Of a stretch of 30,551 nucleotides of DNA, positions 19,427 to 29,021 are shown in pieces. The position numbers and the translations under genes are program-made. The stretch spans positions 1 to 30,551 of the forward strand of contig JALLAZ010000024.1 of NCBI GenBank assembly GCA_036939755.1, in the 5' to 3' direction. The DNA comes from Stephanodiscus triporus (lineage: Eukaryota; Bacillariophyta; Thalassiosirophyceae; Thalassiosirales; Thalassiosiraceae). Positions within the stretch are counted from its first letter, which is position 1, and every line of letters begins with the position of its first letter. The notes under the pieces were generated by a model. That model saw nothing but the letters and a program-made list of their open reading frames with translations. It searched no databases and was not told the DNA's origin.

Positions 19427-20716
19427 ACCTTCGAGAAGACTGTGCATATCAAGCACATCGAATTGCGTCGTGAAGCGATCCTCGTATGGAACCAATGGCC
19501 ACTCATCGCCACCCACTGCTCGAATGCCACGCTCAGACACAAGTTTCCATCCCACTGGAGTATTATTGATTGTATATGGCGTTTCGCTGCAGTATCTCTG
19601 GTGAGAATCATCATCTGAAGCTCGATGCCTAAGGCAATCAACTGCCCGCCCAGCCGCAGCATTGATCGCTTCCTTTTTCGTTTTATACCAAATCATGTCG
19701 ATTCTGATGAAATCTAATTCATTTAGAGCAGCTTTCTCGACAGCTTGCCGAGGCACCAGTTTGCATAGATCTCGGTCAAAATACATGTAATCTTTTTTGT
19801 AAGTACCCTCGCGACCATTCAGTTTCCCACTTTGAAATCGTTCTCCAGACAAGTGACAAGTAAATATTGCAGTCCAAAGTTCTTGGTTATGTTCCAAATT
19901 CACCCCCCAAGAGCTGTAGCTATCCTTTCCAGGGACCAGTTCGTTTGCCGGGCTGTTCGTTCTGAACCCAGCCAAATCCAGCATTTTGAAGAAAGAAGCG
20001 TAATATTCAGCCAATGCTTGTTTTGGAGAAGGTGTCACTTCATGTCCTTCGCTTTCCCTGGATGGCCCCGGCAGAACGACACCAGGTGGCAAGTCAGAAA
20101 GTCTTGGAGCGTCGTCTAGAGACAAGTATGGAGGTTCTTCACATCTCTGCCACGGAGTTTTATCTGTCCCATGGCATCGCCGAAGAGAAAAACAATCTAG
20201 CGCCTTGGCTGCTGCTGCATTCATTGCGAGTTTCTTCGTGTTATACCAGCATATCTCGCCGATTATGGTAACAGAATTGCTCGTCTGATTGAAAGCATCC
20301 TTCCTCATATTCCCAGCAGCGAAGTGTTCCCATGATGTGTAATTCGTCAGACTACCGGTGGAACCCCCGTCGAGATACGGGCAGGTGAAGATGCAAGTGA
20401 ATCTCTTTTCGGGTGACTTCTGGCCATTTTCCCATAATGTGTAGTACTTTCTCAAGCTTCCGATAAAACCCACATTGACCAAGGTTTGTTGAAGCTCAGC
20501 GCAAGGTGCGCCGTCACACCGACGGAGGGGATAGTCCACCAAAGATGCGACGCGAGTCATTGAGAGTGATGTTGTCAATGATTCCATCGGATCATGTGGA
20601 CGACGGCGCTCTTCGACAAACATATTATCGACGCCCCCATGATCTCCATTATCACTCGGCGGCAACAGATCTGAAAACTTTGGACGGGGCCGACCCCAAC
20701 CAAGAGGAAGGACCAT
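19388..20716 (-). CDS. unrecognised protein with two dsRBD-like repeats
   Basis: 442 residues from ATG at 20716 (AACCATGG context); the open frame extends 20 codons further 5' without an ATG, so an upstream exon is possible. Two related modules: 73-197 and 235-381. Each runs helix (ELQQTLVNVGF; EYYASFFKMLDLAGF), an aromatic strand, RFTCIFTCP or WTAIFTCHL, a variable insert, then ICWYNTKKLAMNAAAAKALDCF or MIWYKTKKEAINAAAGRAVDCL, ending in QRCEEPPY or QRYCSETPY. The alpha-beta-beta-beta-alpha order and the K-K-x-A-x-N-A-A-A-x-x-A-x-x-x-L helix resemble double-stranded-RNA-binding domains, where that helix contacts the RNA backbone. This is my structural reading, not a recognised family. No signal peptide or membrane segment. 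It shares a divergent promoter with the PP2C gene. Confidence 0.7.
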   Translation of the reverse strand: MVLPLGWGRPRPKFSDLLPPSDNGDHGGVDNMFVEERRRPHDPMESLTTSLSMTRVASLVDYPLRRCDGAPCAELQQTLVNVGFIGSLRKYYTLWENGQKSPEKRFTCIFTCPYLDGGSTGSLTNYTSWEHFAAGNMRKDAFNQTSNSVTIIGEICWYNTKKLAMNAAAAKALDCFSLRRCHGTDKTPWQRCEEPPYLSLDDAPRLSDLPPGVVLPGPSRESEGHEVTPSPKQALAEYYASFFKMLDLAGFRTNSPANELVPGKDSYSSWGVNLEHNQELWTAIFTCHLSGERFQSGKLNGREGTYKKDYMYFDRDLCKLVPRQAVEKAALNELDFIRIDMIWYKTKKEAINAAAGRAVDCLRHRASDDDSHQRYCSETPYTINNTPVGWKLVSERGIRAVGGDEWPLVPYEDRFTTQFDVLDMHSLLEGEHDWRATYRAIR

Positions 20717-21095
20717 GGTTTCTTGGTACGTATCCAAAAAGGTGGATTTCCGGAGGGAACCGAATGAACCGCGCACTTCAATGGACTTTTTAGCGATAAC
20801 TTACGACTCTTCTGATATTGACTCCTATCTCAGAGTGGAGTATCCAATTTGGAGAAGTCTCGCGGGACACAACAAAACCAATCGGACTAGAGAGAAGAGA
20901 AGATCACGTCGGATCGGCGGAGGCGAGATAAACAACCTTTGCGGATGGGAACGGAGCGTTTTCTCTTTAGCTGAAGAAAAGTTCCCGGATGAAAAGAGGC
21001 GTGGCACTGGCGTAGGATTGTTGGAGTGAGCCGCAGAACATCGAGTGCGTTGACGTTTAGCTTCATAGGCAAGGGCAGGTACATCGCAATCAATC
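20717..21095. promoter_or_regulatory. divergent promoter, dsRBD-like / PP2C
   Basis: 379 bp between the two start codons. No clear TATA box or known motif. Part of it (to about 20780) is still open in the dsRBD-like frame, so a 5' extension or exon of that gene may lie here. Confidence 0.4.
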
Positions 21096-23801
21096 ATGTC
21101 GACACTATCTCTTATCAAGCGTGTAATCAAACCAAACAAGTCAGCTGCGAAGAAGAGCCTTCTGGTAAGAATAGCCATGATTTAGTTCTGAATTCCCAAT
21201 TATACATGCACCTTAGAGCTCGTTTCCTTTGGCAGAAACGAGATGGCATCAAGTCGGACGGCGACGTCGAACGCGATGACGACTCGTCCTCTTTGTCAGA
21301 TCGCCAAGAAAACGGACGATCCAAAAACAAGAAGAAGTTTGATGCTCGTAAGTTCTTTAGTCGAAGTGCCACGAAAAACGACGAGGAAGATGTAAGTATT
21401 TGGGATTATTATTTTCTCCGCTTCAACCCATAAGTTCCACCATACGTTTATTTGAACAGTTGCGCGACAGCTCACACGAGATTTTTTCTTCCACTTTCAT
21501 CCACCCTTTGTTTTGACCCAGGACGGGTTCGACAGCTCATCCCAGGCATCTTCAGGGTCGACCCGTTCGACATCATCCTCTTTTTTGAGATACCAGAATA
21601 GGGCTATTTGGAAAGCAAGGTTGAGAAAGAATACAATCCTCCAGCGGCTAGGAGACGGATCAGAGACTCCAGTGGAAAATGAGGCGAGGCCATGGCCTAT
21701 GTTCAATAGGATTTACAGAAGACAGAATCAGTTGAAGAAGGGGGACGTGGGAGAGGAAAGAGCTGACAGCGATGACGAAAATGATTCTGTCTCGTCTAAA
21801 GGATCTAATCTCGGATTTGAAGTAGAGGCGTGTGCCTACAAAGTAGATTTCGAACAACCCAATTCTAATGATGAACGAAAGGGAAAAACCCAAGAGCGTG
21901 GAATCTCCACCACAATTCGGTCGTTTTTGGGTGCACGCACGTCATTCTATTCTGAATCATCCGCCCATGCACAAGTGGAAAAGGTTGAGTCAACTCCCCC
22001 TAAAAGCCCGGTTGAGCACTGTTCAGTGGTATGTGTCAATGGTGGACCACTTGATTCTACTACCCCACTTTCTCCATCGATAGCCCAGCTTAACGACATC
22101 AAGATGGATGCCGAAAAAGAACCTGCTCCTGTTAACACCGACGAAATTTTTTTGATTGTTAGCGAGAGCTTTGGTGGATCACTCGAGTCTGAATCTCAAA
22201 CCCCTCCTGTTAGTGAGGAGACAGTCCAGGAAAGTGGCACCACAATTTTTGAAGCACCCAAAGCCCATCAAACAGGAGATGCCTCCGAAAGCAAACAACT
22301 CTTTCCCATTCAAAAAGACACCCCGTCTTCCCCATCGACATCCGATCTAAATAGCGTGGCGGCTTCTGGGACCCCCTCGGCGATTGCTGGGACCCCGAGG
22401 CGCTCGCGGCGCCAAAAGAAGAAAGTTTCTGCCGATGATTTACATTTACAACCAGTTGTTGTACCACGTTCTATCCCGCCTACCATCCAATACTCACTTA
22501 GGACTGCGGTTGGAGATGGCTCTGTTCGACAGAGGAACAGCCACAGCCTAATGGACCGGCGGCCCTTGCGTCCCAACGGCTGTGCGTTTGACGTGTCTTA
22601 TTGGAGCCATCGTGGAAAGAGGCACTATATGGAAGGCAAGTGCACTGATTCTTTGTGATTTCTATCTCTCACTGGTGTTCCTTCTCACTAATGGGATTGT
22701 TGTGTCTTCTAGACCGGTTCGTCATTGAGCACATAGGTTCGACAAGCAGGGAGAATGAGAATCCAAAGCCTATCTCGTTGTTGGCAGTATTTGATGGACA
22801 CGGAGGTTCGGCCGCCAGTCAGTTTTGCTCTGATTGGCTATCATCGTACATTCGTAAAAAGAATGACCATTTCCCGGACAACATTGCTCTGGCAGTAAAA
22901 TCTGCCTTCACCAAGGTAAGTATGCTGTTGGGCAACAGCACGGCATCATTTGTTAATGAATATCGTTTTGTATCATAACGCTAAGCCGCTATTATACTTT
23001 GCGTCTCCCAGATTGACAGTGATTTCGTTAGTTCTGGCTTGTTTGATGGTACTACTGCTTGTGCGGTCACAATAGCAGGGAAACGGGTCACATGCTGCAA
23101 TTCTGGCGACTCTCGTGCCATCATTGTTAAGAGAGATGGCTCGGCGGTTTCTCTGAGTGAAGACCACAAACCTGACCGTAGTGACGAGACCAAGCGCATA
23201 AATGACTTGGGTGGCAGGGTGATTCATTGGGGTCGGTGGAGAGTTGAGGGTGTCCTTGCAGTTTCTCGCAGCATCGGAGATGCCAAATTGAAGCCTTATG
23301 TTACAGCGGAGCCTGAAATTGTAGAGCACGATATAGGTGAGATGATGATGAAACATAATTCTACTGTTGAATATTTCTATCTTAGGTCTCTGACCATCCC
23401 TATTCCTTAGATGAAGATGACATGTTTTTGGTGGTAGCTAGCGATGGTGTGTGGGATAGCATGTCTAGCGATTTAGTGGCTAAGTTTGTCATTGTCAACA
23501 CATGCAAGATAGTCAACAAGAGCTTGCACATAGATGAGACGCTGCTTCGGTGGATTGCACGACAGGTTAGTGTTAATTAGCTGTCCCTTCAAACACAGTT
23601 TTTGCAAAGGTGCTCTAATATAAATATCTCAATGCGTATTATTCCCACCAGGTTTCTAAGCGAGCACGGTAAGATCCTGGGTATTCTGACTTGACAGCCT
23701 TAGGAATATCTCATATACATTCTCAACCAAAATCAATTTATCCAAGGGAAAATGGATCCTCGGACAATATATCTTGCATTGTGGCACGTTTGAATTATTG
23801 A
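21096..23801 (+). CDS. PP2C-family (PPM) Ser/Thr phosphatase, eight exons
   Basis: 697 residues from exons 21096-21164, 21236-21391, 21522-22635, 22713-22915, 23012-23336, 23411-23565, 23652-23668 and 23747-23801; all phases agree. Metal-dependent protein phosphatase. Catalytic core from about residue 430: HYMEDRFVIEH (motif 1), LLAVFDGHGGSAA (metal-binding Asp-Gly), GLFDGTTACAV, CCNSGDSRAI, LSEDHKPDR, VLAVSRSIGDAKLKPYV, MFLVVASDGVWD and GSSDNISCIVARLNY at the end (Asp-Asn motif 11). The N-terminal ~425 residues are Ser-, Glu- and Lys-rich and look disordered, perhaps regulatory. Intron 3 (22636-22712) is GC-AG, needed to rebuild MEDRF. Exon 7 is 17 nt (VSKRA plus part of Arg). All other introns are GT-AG, 71-130 nt. 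The start is the ATG whose short first exon is in phase with exon 2. Confidence 0.88.
23652..23668 (+). other. 17-nt microexon of the PP2C gene
   Basis: Flanked by cccaccag and gtaaga. It joins IARQ to VSKRAR then ENGSSDN. Without it, the phases of exons 6 and 8 do not match and the conserved PP2C C-terminus is lost. Confidence 0.75.
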
Positions 23802-24187
23802 CGAAATTGATAAGAATCAATACGAATTGTGCCGCTGCTTTGGTTTCAGAATAGAGAGGAAAGGGACAGTCTATTAGTGTACAAACTGTTACACCTACTT
23901 ATCACAGGTCTTCATTTATTGACGACAGTGACGTTGGTATCAAAGGTGCCCAGGCTATCGGCGAGGATGCTGACCCTGTGTCATGAAGGTGGTTCCGGAG
24001 CTATTCAAAATACAACTATAGTACCATCGCCTTGTAATACACATCAATAATGCTCCGACGGCATCGACGAGGACTGAGAAATTAGGCAAACTTTTTCACC
24101 ACTCCGGTACTGCTATGGACACCGGCGATTCTTGACCTCTTCCCCATGACGATGGGAGACAAAAAAATTTCCCCATGGAAGCGAGTT
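23802..24187. other. convergent intergenic region
   Basis: 386 bp between the PP2C stop and the MED22-like stop. AT-rich to about 24060, then rising GC toward the next gene. It presumably holds both 3' UTRs; nothing else recognised. Confidence 0.45.
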
Positions 24188-24697
24188 CTATCGTGCCGAC
24201 TCCTCGGTCCGTCGTCGCAGCTCCATCAGCCTCGCCTCCAACGACGCACATTCGTCCTCGGCAATCAGGCTCGCCTCGAACATTTCCAGCGCCTCCTCCT
24301 CCTCCTCCGCCCGCATCAGCTCCTCGTCCGCGAGGAGCACGCTCAGCCTCAGCGTGCGTATCAGGTCCAGAGCGTTCGACGACGCCACGCACAAGTTCTC
24401 GGCCGCGAGCTTCGCCTGCAGGGCCGTCATTTCGACATTCGCGGCCAGGGGGGGGGGAGGGGGATCGTCGGCGTCCCGCATGCATCCCCCCCCCGCACGG
24501 GGATCGGAACCGACCTGGCCGACCCCGTGGCGATGGGCGCTCCCGCCCCCCCCCGCGCCGTCCTGATCGGGGGCGGAGGGGGGAGCGGCGGCCGCGCGGA
24601 GGAGGCCGTGGTAGTGAGACATGAGACGATTGCACGTCGCGTCGAGTGACGATTTCCACGCCTCCGCGGGGGTTTGGTCCGGCTCGACGCGGTCCAT
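24188..24697 (-). CDS. MED22-like Mediator head subunit
   Basis: 169 residues from ATG at 24697, the first Met in the frame. Probable Mediator complex subunit 22 (Surf5), a helical protein that pairs with MED11 in the head module contacting RNA polymerase II. Seen: a first helix SLDATCNRLMSHYHGLL, a Gly/Pro-rich insert of about 45 residues, then a long helix LQAKLAAENLCVASSNALDL followed by IRTLRLSVLLADEELMRAEE and an acidic coiled coil ending LEARLMELRRR. The order helix, linker, long helix with LxxxLxLSxLLxD matches MED22, and length fits with the insert. Very GC-rich, with G/C runs near 24449-24465 and 24486-24492. The alternative is another small coiled-coil protein; similarity is weak but consistent. 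Confidence 0.6.
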   Translation of the reverse strand: MDRVEPDQTPAEAWKSSLDATCNRLMSHYHGLLRAAAAPPSAPDQDGAGGGGSAHRHGVGQVGSDPRAGGGCMRDADDPPPPPLAANVEMTALQAKLAAENLCVASSNALDLIRTLRLSVLLADEELMRAEEEEEALEMFEASLIAEDECASLEARLMELRRRTEESAR

Positions 24698-25175
24698 TCT
24701 GCGACTTTTCCCTCGGTGCGGCGGCGGGGATTGGGGATAACTTTCGTGCGGAGAGTTAACGAGCAAAAAATCTACCCTACGATAAAAAGTTGAGAATTGT
24801 CCACACCTCGCTCATCCTCGGCATCAACACAGAAACATCCACAAGAACCCCGCCCGCGCAACGCTCACATCTCATCCTCATCCTACGACACCCACTCGTC
24901 GCATGCAGCGGCAGCGCGCTCCTCAGCCCCCCTTCGCTACCCAGACCTCTGTTTCCCCCTTTTCTTGCATCTAGGATAAACGGCAGCGCAAACTACTAGG
25001 CGTCGGCGTCGACCAAGTCCATCCTCATCCACCCAACTCGACACTCGACCACCGCCGGCACATCACATCACATCCCAGCCCGCCCACCTTCCTCCCATCC
25101 CCGCTGCTGGCGATCGATCGGTTAGTATTCCCTTCGAAAAAAACAAAAACAAAAACAAACAAAACAACAACAACC
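24698..25175. promoter_or_regulatory. divergent promoter, MED22-like / dynactin p24-like
   Basis: 478 bp between opposed ATGs. Pyrimidine- and CA-rich on the plus strand (24800-25110). The last 40 bases (25136-25175) are almost pure A and C, ending CAACAACAACC before the ATG: an unstructured, U-free leader that would favour efficient initiation. Confidence 0.45.
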
Positions 25176-25922
25176 ATGAACGACGCCCGTCAACCGACGT
25201 CCATAGAGCGAATGGAATCCCGAGTACTGGAGCTGGAAATGAAACTCGCGGGAGGGACGGCGGGCGCCGACGCCGACGCCGACGCCGACGTCTCGTCGCG
25301 CCTCGACGCTTTGGTGCGATCGGCGTACGCTCCGCCGTCGTCGTCGTCGTCGGCGGCGTCGGGGGGGTCGAATAATAATTCGAAGCGTTCGGCCCTCCAC
25401 GAGGACTTCCTCGTCATCGATCGACTCCTGCGCGAATTGGACATCTCGCCAATCTCCGGCCCGACGACCGCGGGAGTAGGAGGGGGGGGAGGGGGAGGGG
25501 GGGACGACGGGAATGGCGTCGTCGACGCGACGACGCCCATGGCGTACCGACGGATGGAGGTCCTCGCGAACGCCGAGTCGATCGGGCGGAACATTGAGAT
25601 GCTGGCGCGCATACGCGACCTGGTCGGCGTCGGCACCAGGGTGGCCCCCGCCGACGGATCGTCGTCGTCGTCGTCGTCGTCCGGGGTTGTCAACTGCCCC
25701 ATCGTCTCGTCGGGACGGTACGATTTCCCCTCCGATCCCGACGCCATCGACAGGCTGGACAGGCTCTGCTACCGGGTGGCGAGCCTGAGCGGGCGGGCGG
25801 TCGCGGCCTCCCGTCGGGCGGACGACATTCTCAACTCGTACGGCGGGATCGTGATGGCCCTGTCGGAGAAGATGGTGTTGGCGGAGGAGCAGATGAATGA
25901 TAGAAAAATCCGAGGCGGCTGA
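25176..25922 (+). CDS. dynactin subunit 3 (p24)-like coiled-coil protein
   Basis: 248 residues; ATG at 25176 follows an A/C-rich leader in good context. Helical protein resembling dynactin p24 (DCTN3), part of the dynactin shoulder that links dynein to cargo. Seen: N-terminal SIERMESRVLELEMKLAG coiled coil, DVSSRLDALVRSAY, HEDFLVIDRLLRELDISP, MEVLANAESIGRNIEMLARI, then DAIDRLDRLCYRVASLSGRA followed by DDILNSYGGIVMALSEKMVL and AEEQMN. The closing pattern (SY, then LSEK and AEEQ) fits the family. Inserts of Ser, Gly and Asp/Ala repeats (GACGCC, TCG and GGG runs) lengthen it beyond the usual ~190 residues. Strong GC bias. Not certain: a generic coiled-coil protein is the alternative. Confidence 0.62.
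   Translation: MNDARQPTSIERMESRVLELEMKLAGGTAGADADADADVSSRLDALVRSAYAPPSSSSSAASGGSNNNSKRSALHEDFLVIDRLLRELDISPISGPTTAGVGGGGGGGGDDGNGVVDATTPMAYRRMEVLANAESIGRNIEMLARIRDLVGVGTRVAPADGSSSSSSSSGVVNCPIVSSGRYDFPSDPDAIDRLDRLCYRVASLSGRAVAASRRADDILNSYGGIVMALSEKMVLAEEQMNDRKIRGG
25482..25503 (+). repeat. G-run (poly-Gly coding, G-quadruplex-prone)
   Basis: Runs of seven or more G broken by single A, encoding an eight-Gly stretch in the dynactin-like protein. The pattern meets the usual G-quadruplex spacing. Confidence 0.6.
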
Positions 25923-26165
25923 TTTCCCTTTTTTTTGCCCTACGCGACCGAAAGGCGTCAAAGCTACCCGTCCAGACATGATGCTATCCTCCAAGTCTGT
26001 AGCGGTAGTTGCGACCACAAAGGGTTTCAAAAATGGTTATCTCATTCATTTTGCTTCTGCGAGCATTAACGTTGTCACTAATCATGTCTGCTCCTTAGCT
26101 AAGCAGGAGCAGGATATACAAACACACTGATACTTAAGGTTGCATTACAATTCAGATTCGACCCA
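25923..26165. other. convergent 3' spacer
   Basis: 243 bp between the stops of the dynactin-like gene and the synthetase. A short inverted pair (CTCCTTAGCTAAGCAGGAG, about 26091-26109) lies near its right end. No gene seen. Confidence 0.4.
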
Positions 26166-28658
26166 TCATTGGGGCAATTCGTCCTGGTAGCGCCTGGCCA
26201 CGAAATCTCTCTTTACCTTGTAGCTCTGAGTTAAGAGCCCATTAACCATGGCGAACGGTTCGAGGGTAACGTACACATCGCTCACTTGCTCGTACTTGCG
26301 GAAGGCTCCAGAAGTGGTTGCCTGCTTCACGTCCGATGAGATCTGCTTGGGAATGTCGCCTTTGGATCGAATTTCATCGGATGCCTTAGCCAGTCTTGCA
26401 CACGCCTCGGCACATTCCTCTTCTGTGCATTTCGGGTCGTTGATTTTTTCGTAATCTTTCATGAGAGCGTTGGCATGGTCTTTCTCCAACAAGCCAGCGT
26501 CGGCCAGGGCATTCGGATTAAGAACAGTGATGGCAATTAGCTTCCTGCCATCCTGTCCGGACAACATCACCTGCTCGATGAAATCTGACTTGCTCATGAT
26601 TGCATCCTCGATCGGTGAGGGCTCAATATTTTCTCCGTTGGACAGGACAATAGTATCCTTCGCACGCCCAGTCAATATGAGATCTCCGGTTAAAGGATTA
26701 ATACGGCCCAGATCACCCGTATCGAACCAGCCGTACCTGTCGACGGCCTTTGCCGTGGCCTCCGGATTCTTGTAGTAACCTTTCATGACCTGTGGTCCAC
26801 GAGCTAGTACAACACCCGCTTGACCTTTAGGCAAACCCTCCCTTTCGCCCTTGTCGAGTTTCGCCTCGGGATCTACTACTCTCAGCTCTGTGTCGATACA
26901 CGCCATCCCAACACAGCCGGCAGTGACCAAGTTGCTATCCAATCTCCGATAAGATAGGAGGGGCGAGCATTCCGTAAGCCCGTACGCCACCAAAATGTCA
27001 ATGCCGCAATTCTCGTAAAAGGTTTCAAGCGAGCCAGCCAGGGCAGATCCCCCGGAAACAATTGTTTTCTGACGTCCCCCAAACCCAGCTTTGACCTTGC
27101 TCCAAACTAGTTTGTTGCCAACAAAGTTCAACGGCGCAAGAGCTTTTACAATCAAGCTGCTCATTATTACGTCCATCGGGGTGGGAGCTTCGTCGCCCAC
27201 AACCAAACCCCTGCGAATCTTATCGTGCTTGTTTTTGAGCGAGCTGGTAGCAGTGAACAATTTGACGAGTCCCTTGACGACAGCGCTACCGGACGCAAAT
27301 TTATCCTGGACTCCCAAGGCAACCTTCTCCAGCACCCTCGGCACGAGAACCATCCACTGCGGTTGGTATTTAGCCAAGTCATTTTTGAACCAGCGTATAC
27401 CAGAGTATGCGACATGACAGCCTCGAACGAGCATGTAGAGTTCGAACGTCCTCTCTGTTATGTGCCAAACTGGTAGAAGGGCGAGCATCAGCTCTCCAGG
27501 AAGGGGTTCTGATTCATCGTAGGGACGAGTCGGTGCCATGCGATGGCCAGTTTGATGTAAAAGATTTCCGTGAGTCAACATGACACCCTTTGGCTGACCG
27601 GTTGTTCCCGATGTGTATACGACTTAACGCAGTTGGGTTGGTCCAATTATGAATAATTAGAGACTGAGACAAGTTGAGTGGTGACGAAAGATAAACGAAG
27701 TATACGGTTCATACTTACTTGTAGATAAGTCGGATTTACCGATGGTGGGAAGCTCGTTGTAATTTGAAGGCAAAGTAGAATCCAGCAGTTCTGAAAGCAC
27801 CTTGACTTCTATGCCATGCGCTTTTTCCAAGGCTTTGATCTCGTCATCTGAAGTTTTACCCTTGTGCAATAAAATAACAGTCTTGACGTCTCCAAAAGAG
27901 TCGTTACGCAATCCAAGGGCACCTAAACCCTTCGTCTTGGCGTCCTTGGCTAACGTTTGAAGCAATTTAACATCCTGCAACACTGCGATACTTGCACTAT
28001 CCGAGTGTTCATAAATATACCGCAACTCCTCCGATGGGGCATCGGCCCCACGAACAGCCGATGCAGCTCCTGCCAATTGGATGCCGTGATCCGCAATCAG
28101 CCACATCGCCGAGTTTTCTCCAAGTACAGCCACGTTTACGCCCCGTTTCACTCCCAAACTCTTGAACGCAGCTGCCGATCTACGAATCTTATCTTCCATC
28201 TCCCCAAAGGTCAAATCGATCTTTTCGTCGCAATGATGTTCATCCAACAAAGCTCGTTTATCCGGGCATATCGCAGCCAACTCTTTCCAAATGGCAGGGC
28301 ACGAAGTCACAGTCTCCCGCATGGTGCGCAGTTTGTTCACCATAGGATCGGATGAGTGATCGAGAGGGTTGAGACGGTTGACATTGTCCGGAAGAATCGC
28401 ACCCGTGTCGGTTACCTTGCGATTCCGCCCCTTGCGTTCTACGGAGGACCCGCCGAATAGAACATCCTCGTCAGTGTCCGTGAGAGTCTTGTCCTCGGTC
28501 GAACTGGCCGCTATGGCAGGAGGGGACGTCGCGACGTATTTTGCGATGTGCCCTCTATAAAGACAAGATGTTGGCGGCGCGAACGCCATCGTCAATTGAG
28601 TTAACGACGCAACGAGCGCCAGCAGCGCACTGCCGACGAGACGGGACGGCAGCGCCAT
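26166..28658 (-). CDS. plastid long-chain acyl-ACP/acyl-CoA synthetase (AAE15/16-type)
   Basis: 798 residues from exons 28658-27719 and 27622-26166 (96-nt GT-AG intron; phase 1 junction rebuilds DLSTIVYTSGTTG). ANL-superfamily enzyme that adenylates a fatty acid with ATP and transfers it to ACP or CoA. Seen: MALPSRLVGSALLALVAS with QLTMAFAPP, a textbook ASAFAP presequence (Phe26), so plastid import is likely; TFGEMEDKIRRSAAAFKSLG; the GVNVAVLGENSAMWLIADHG and GAASAVRG stretches typical of plant AAE15/16 and cyanobacterial acyl-ACP synthetases; the phosphate loop YTSGTTGQPKG (about 315); AYGLTECSP; WFDTGDLGR (about 609) with LTGRAKDTIVLSNGENIEP; and a C-terminal KVKRDFVARRY with the catalytic Lys region. 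Likely role: activation of free fatty acids released in the plastid. The family does not by sight separate ACP from CoA use. Confidence 0.93.
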
Positions 28659-29021
28659 TGTGATGGAAGCTGGCGGCTTGAATTAAGTTGAGAACAGTAA
28701 ACGTGCAAACGAATGACGAGCAAACACAAAGTGCATGCAGTCGTTTCTTTTGGCGCCATCACACGGCATATGTGCGCGCTAGAGACAGCTAGCAGGCGAT
28801 ATTGAGGTGGAATCTTGTGCGGGAACGGACATTAAAGTAGAGAATAGTAAACATTCAAAAGTAATACCACGGGAGATTACACCCCCTCACATCGGGGAGC
28901 ACGCGCGCGAACACTCTTCGTAATCTTCTCCTTCCCAAGAGACTTTACGGCGATTCATCCTCGATTCCTTTGTCCTCGGGCTGCGTGGCAGCAAACTTCT
29001 GCCTGCGCTGCTTCACCCACC
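28659..29021. promoter_or_regulatory. divergent promoter, acyl synthetase / small coiled-coil gene
   Basis: 363 bp between opposed starts. It contains TTTTGGCGCC at 28748-28757, matching the E2F consensus TTTSSCGC, 90 bp upstream of the synthetase ATG. No TATA box evident. Confidence 0.4.

Noticed and set aside
24146..24649. Plus-strand and alternative minus-strand open frames over the MED22-like gene
   Set aside because: Arg/Pro/Gly-rich low-complexity translations, typical shadows of GC-rich coding DNA.
25122..26030. 302-codon minus-strand open frame over the dynactin-like gene
   Set aside because: Arg-rich shadow of the GC-rich plus-strand gene; no domain, and its start lies in the opposing 3' region.
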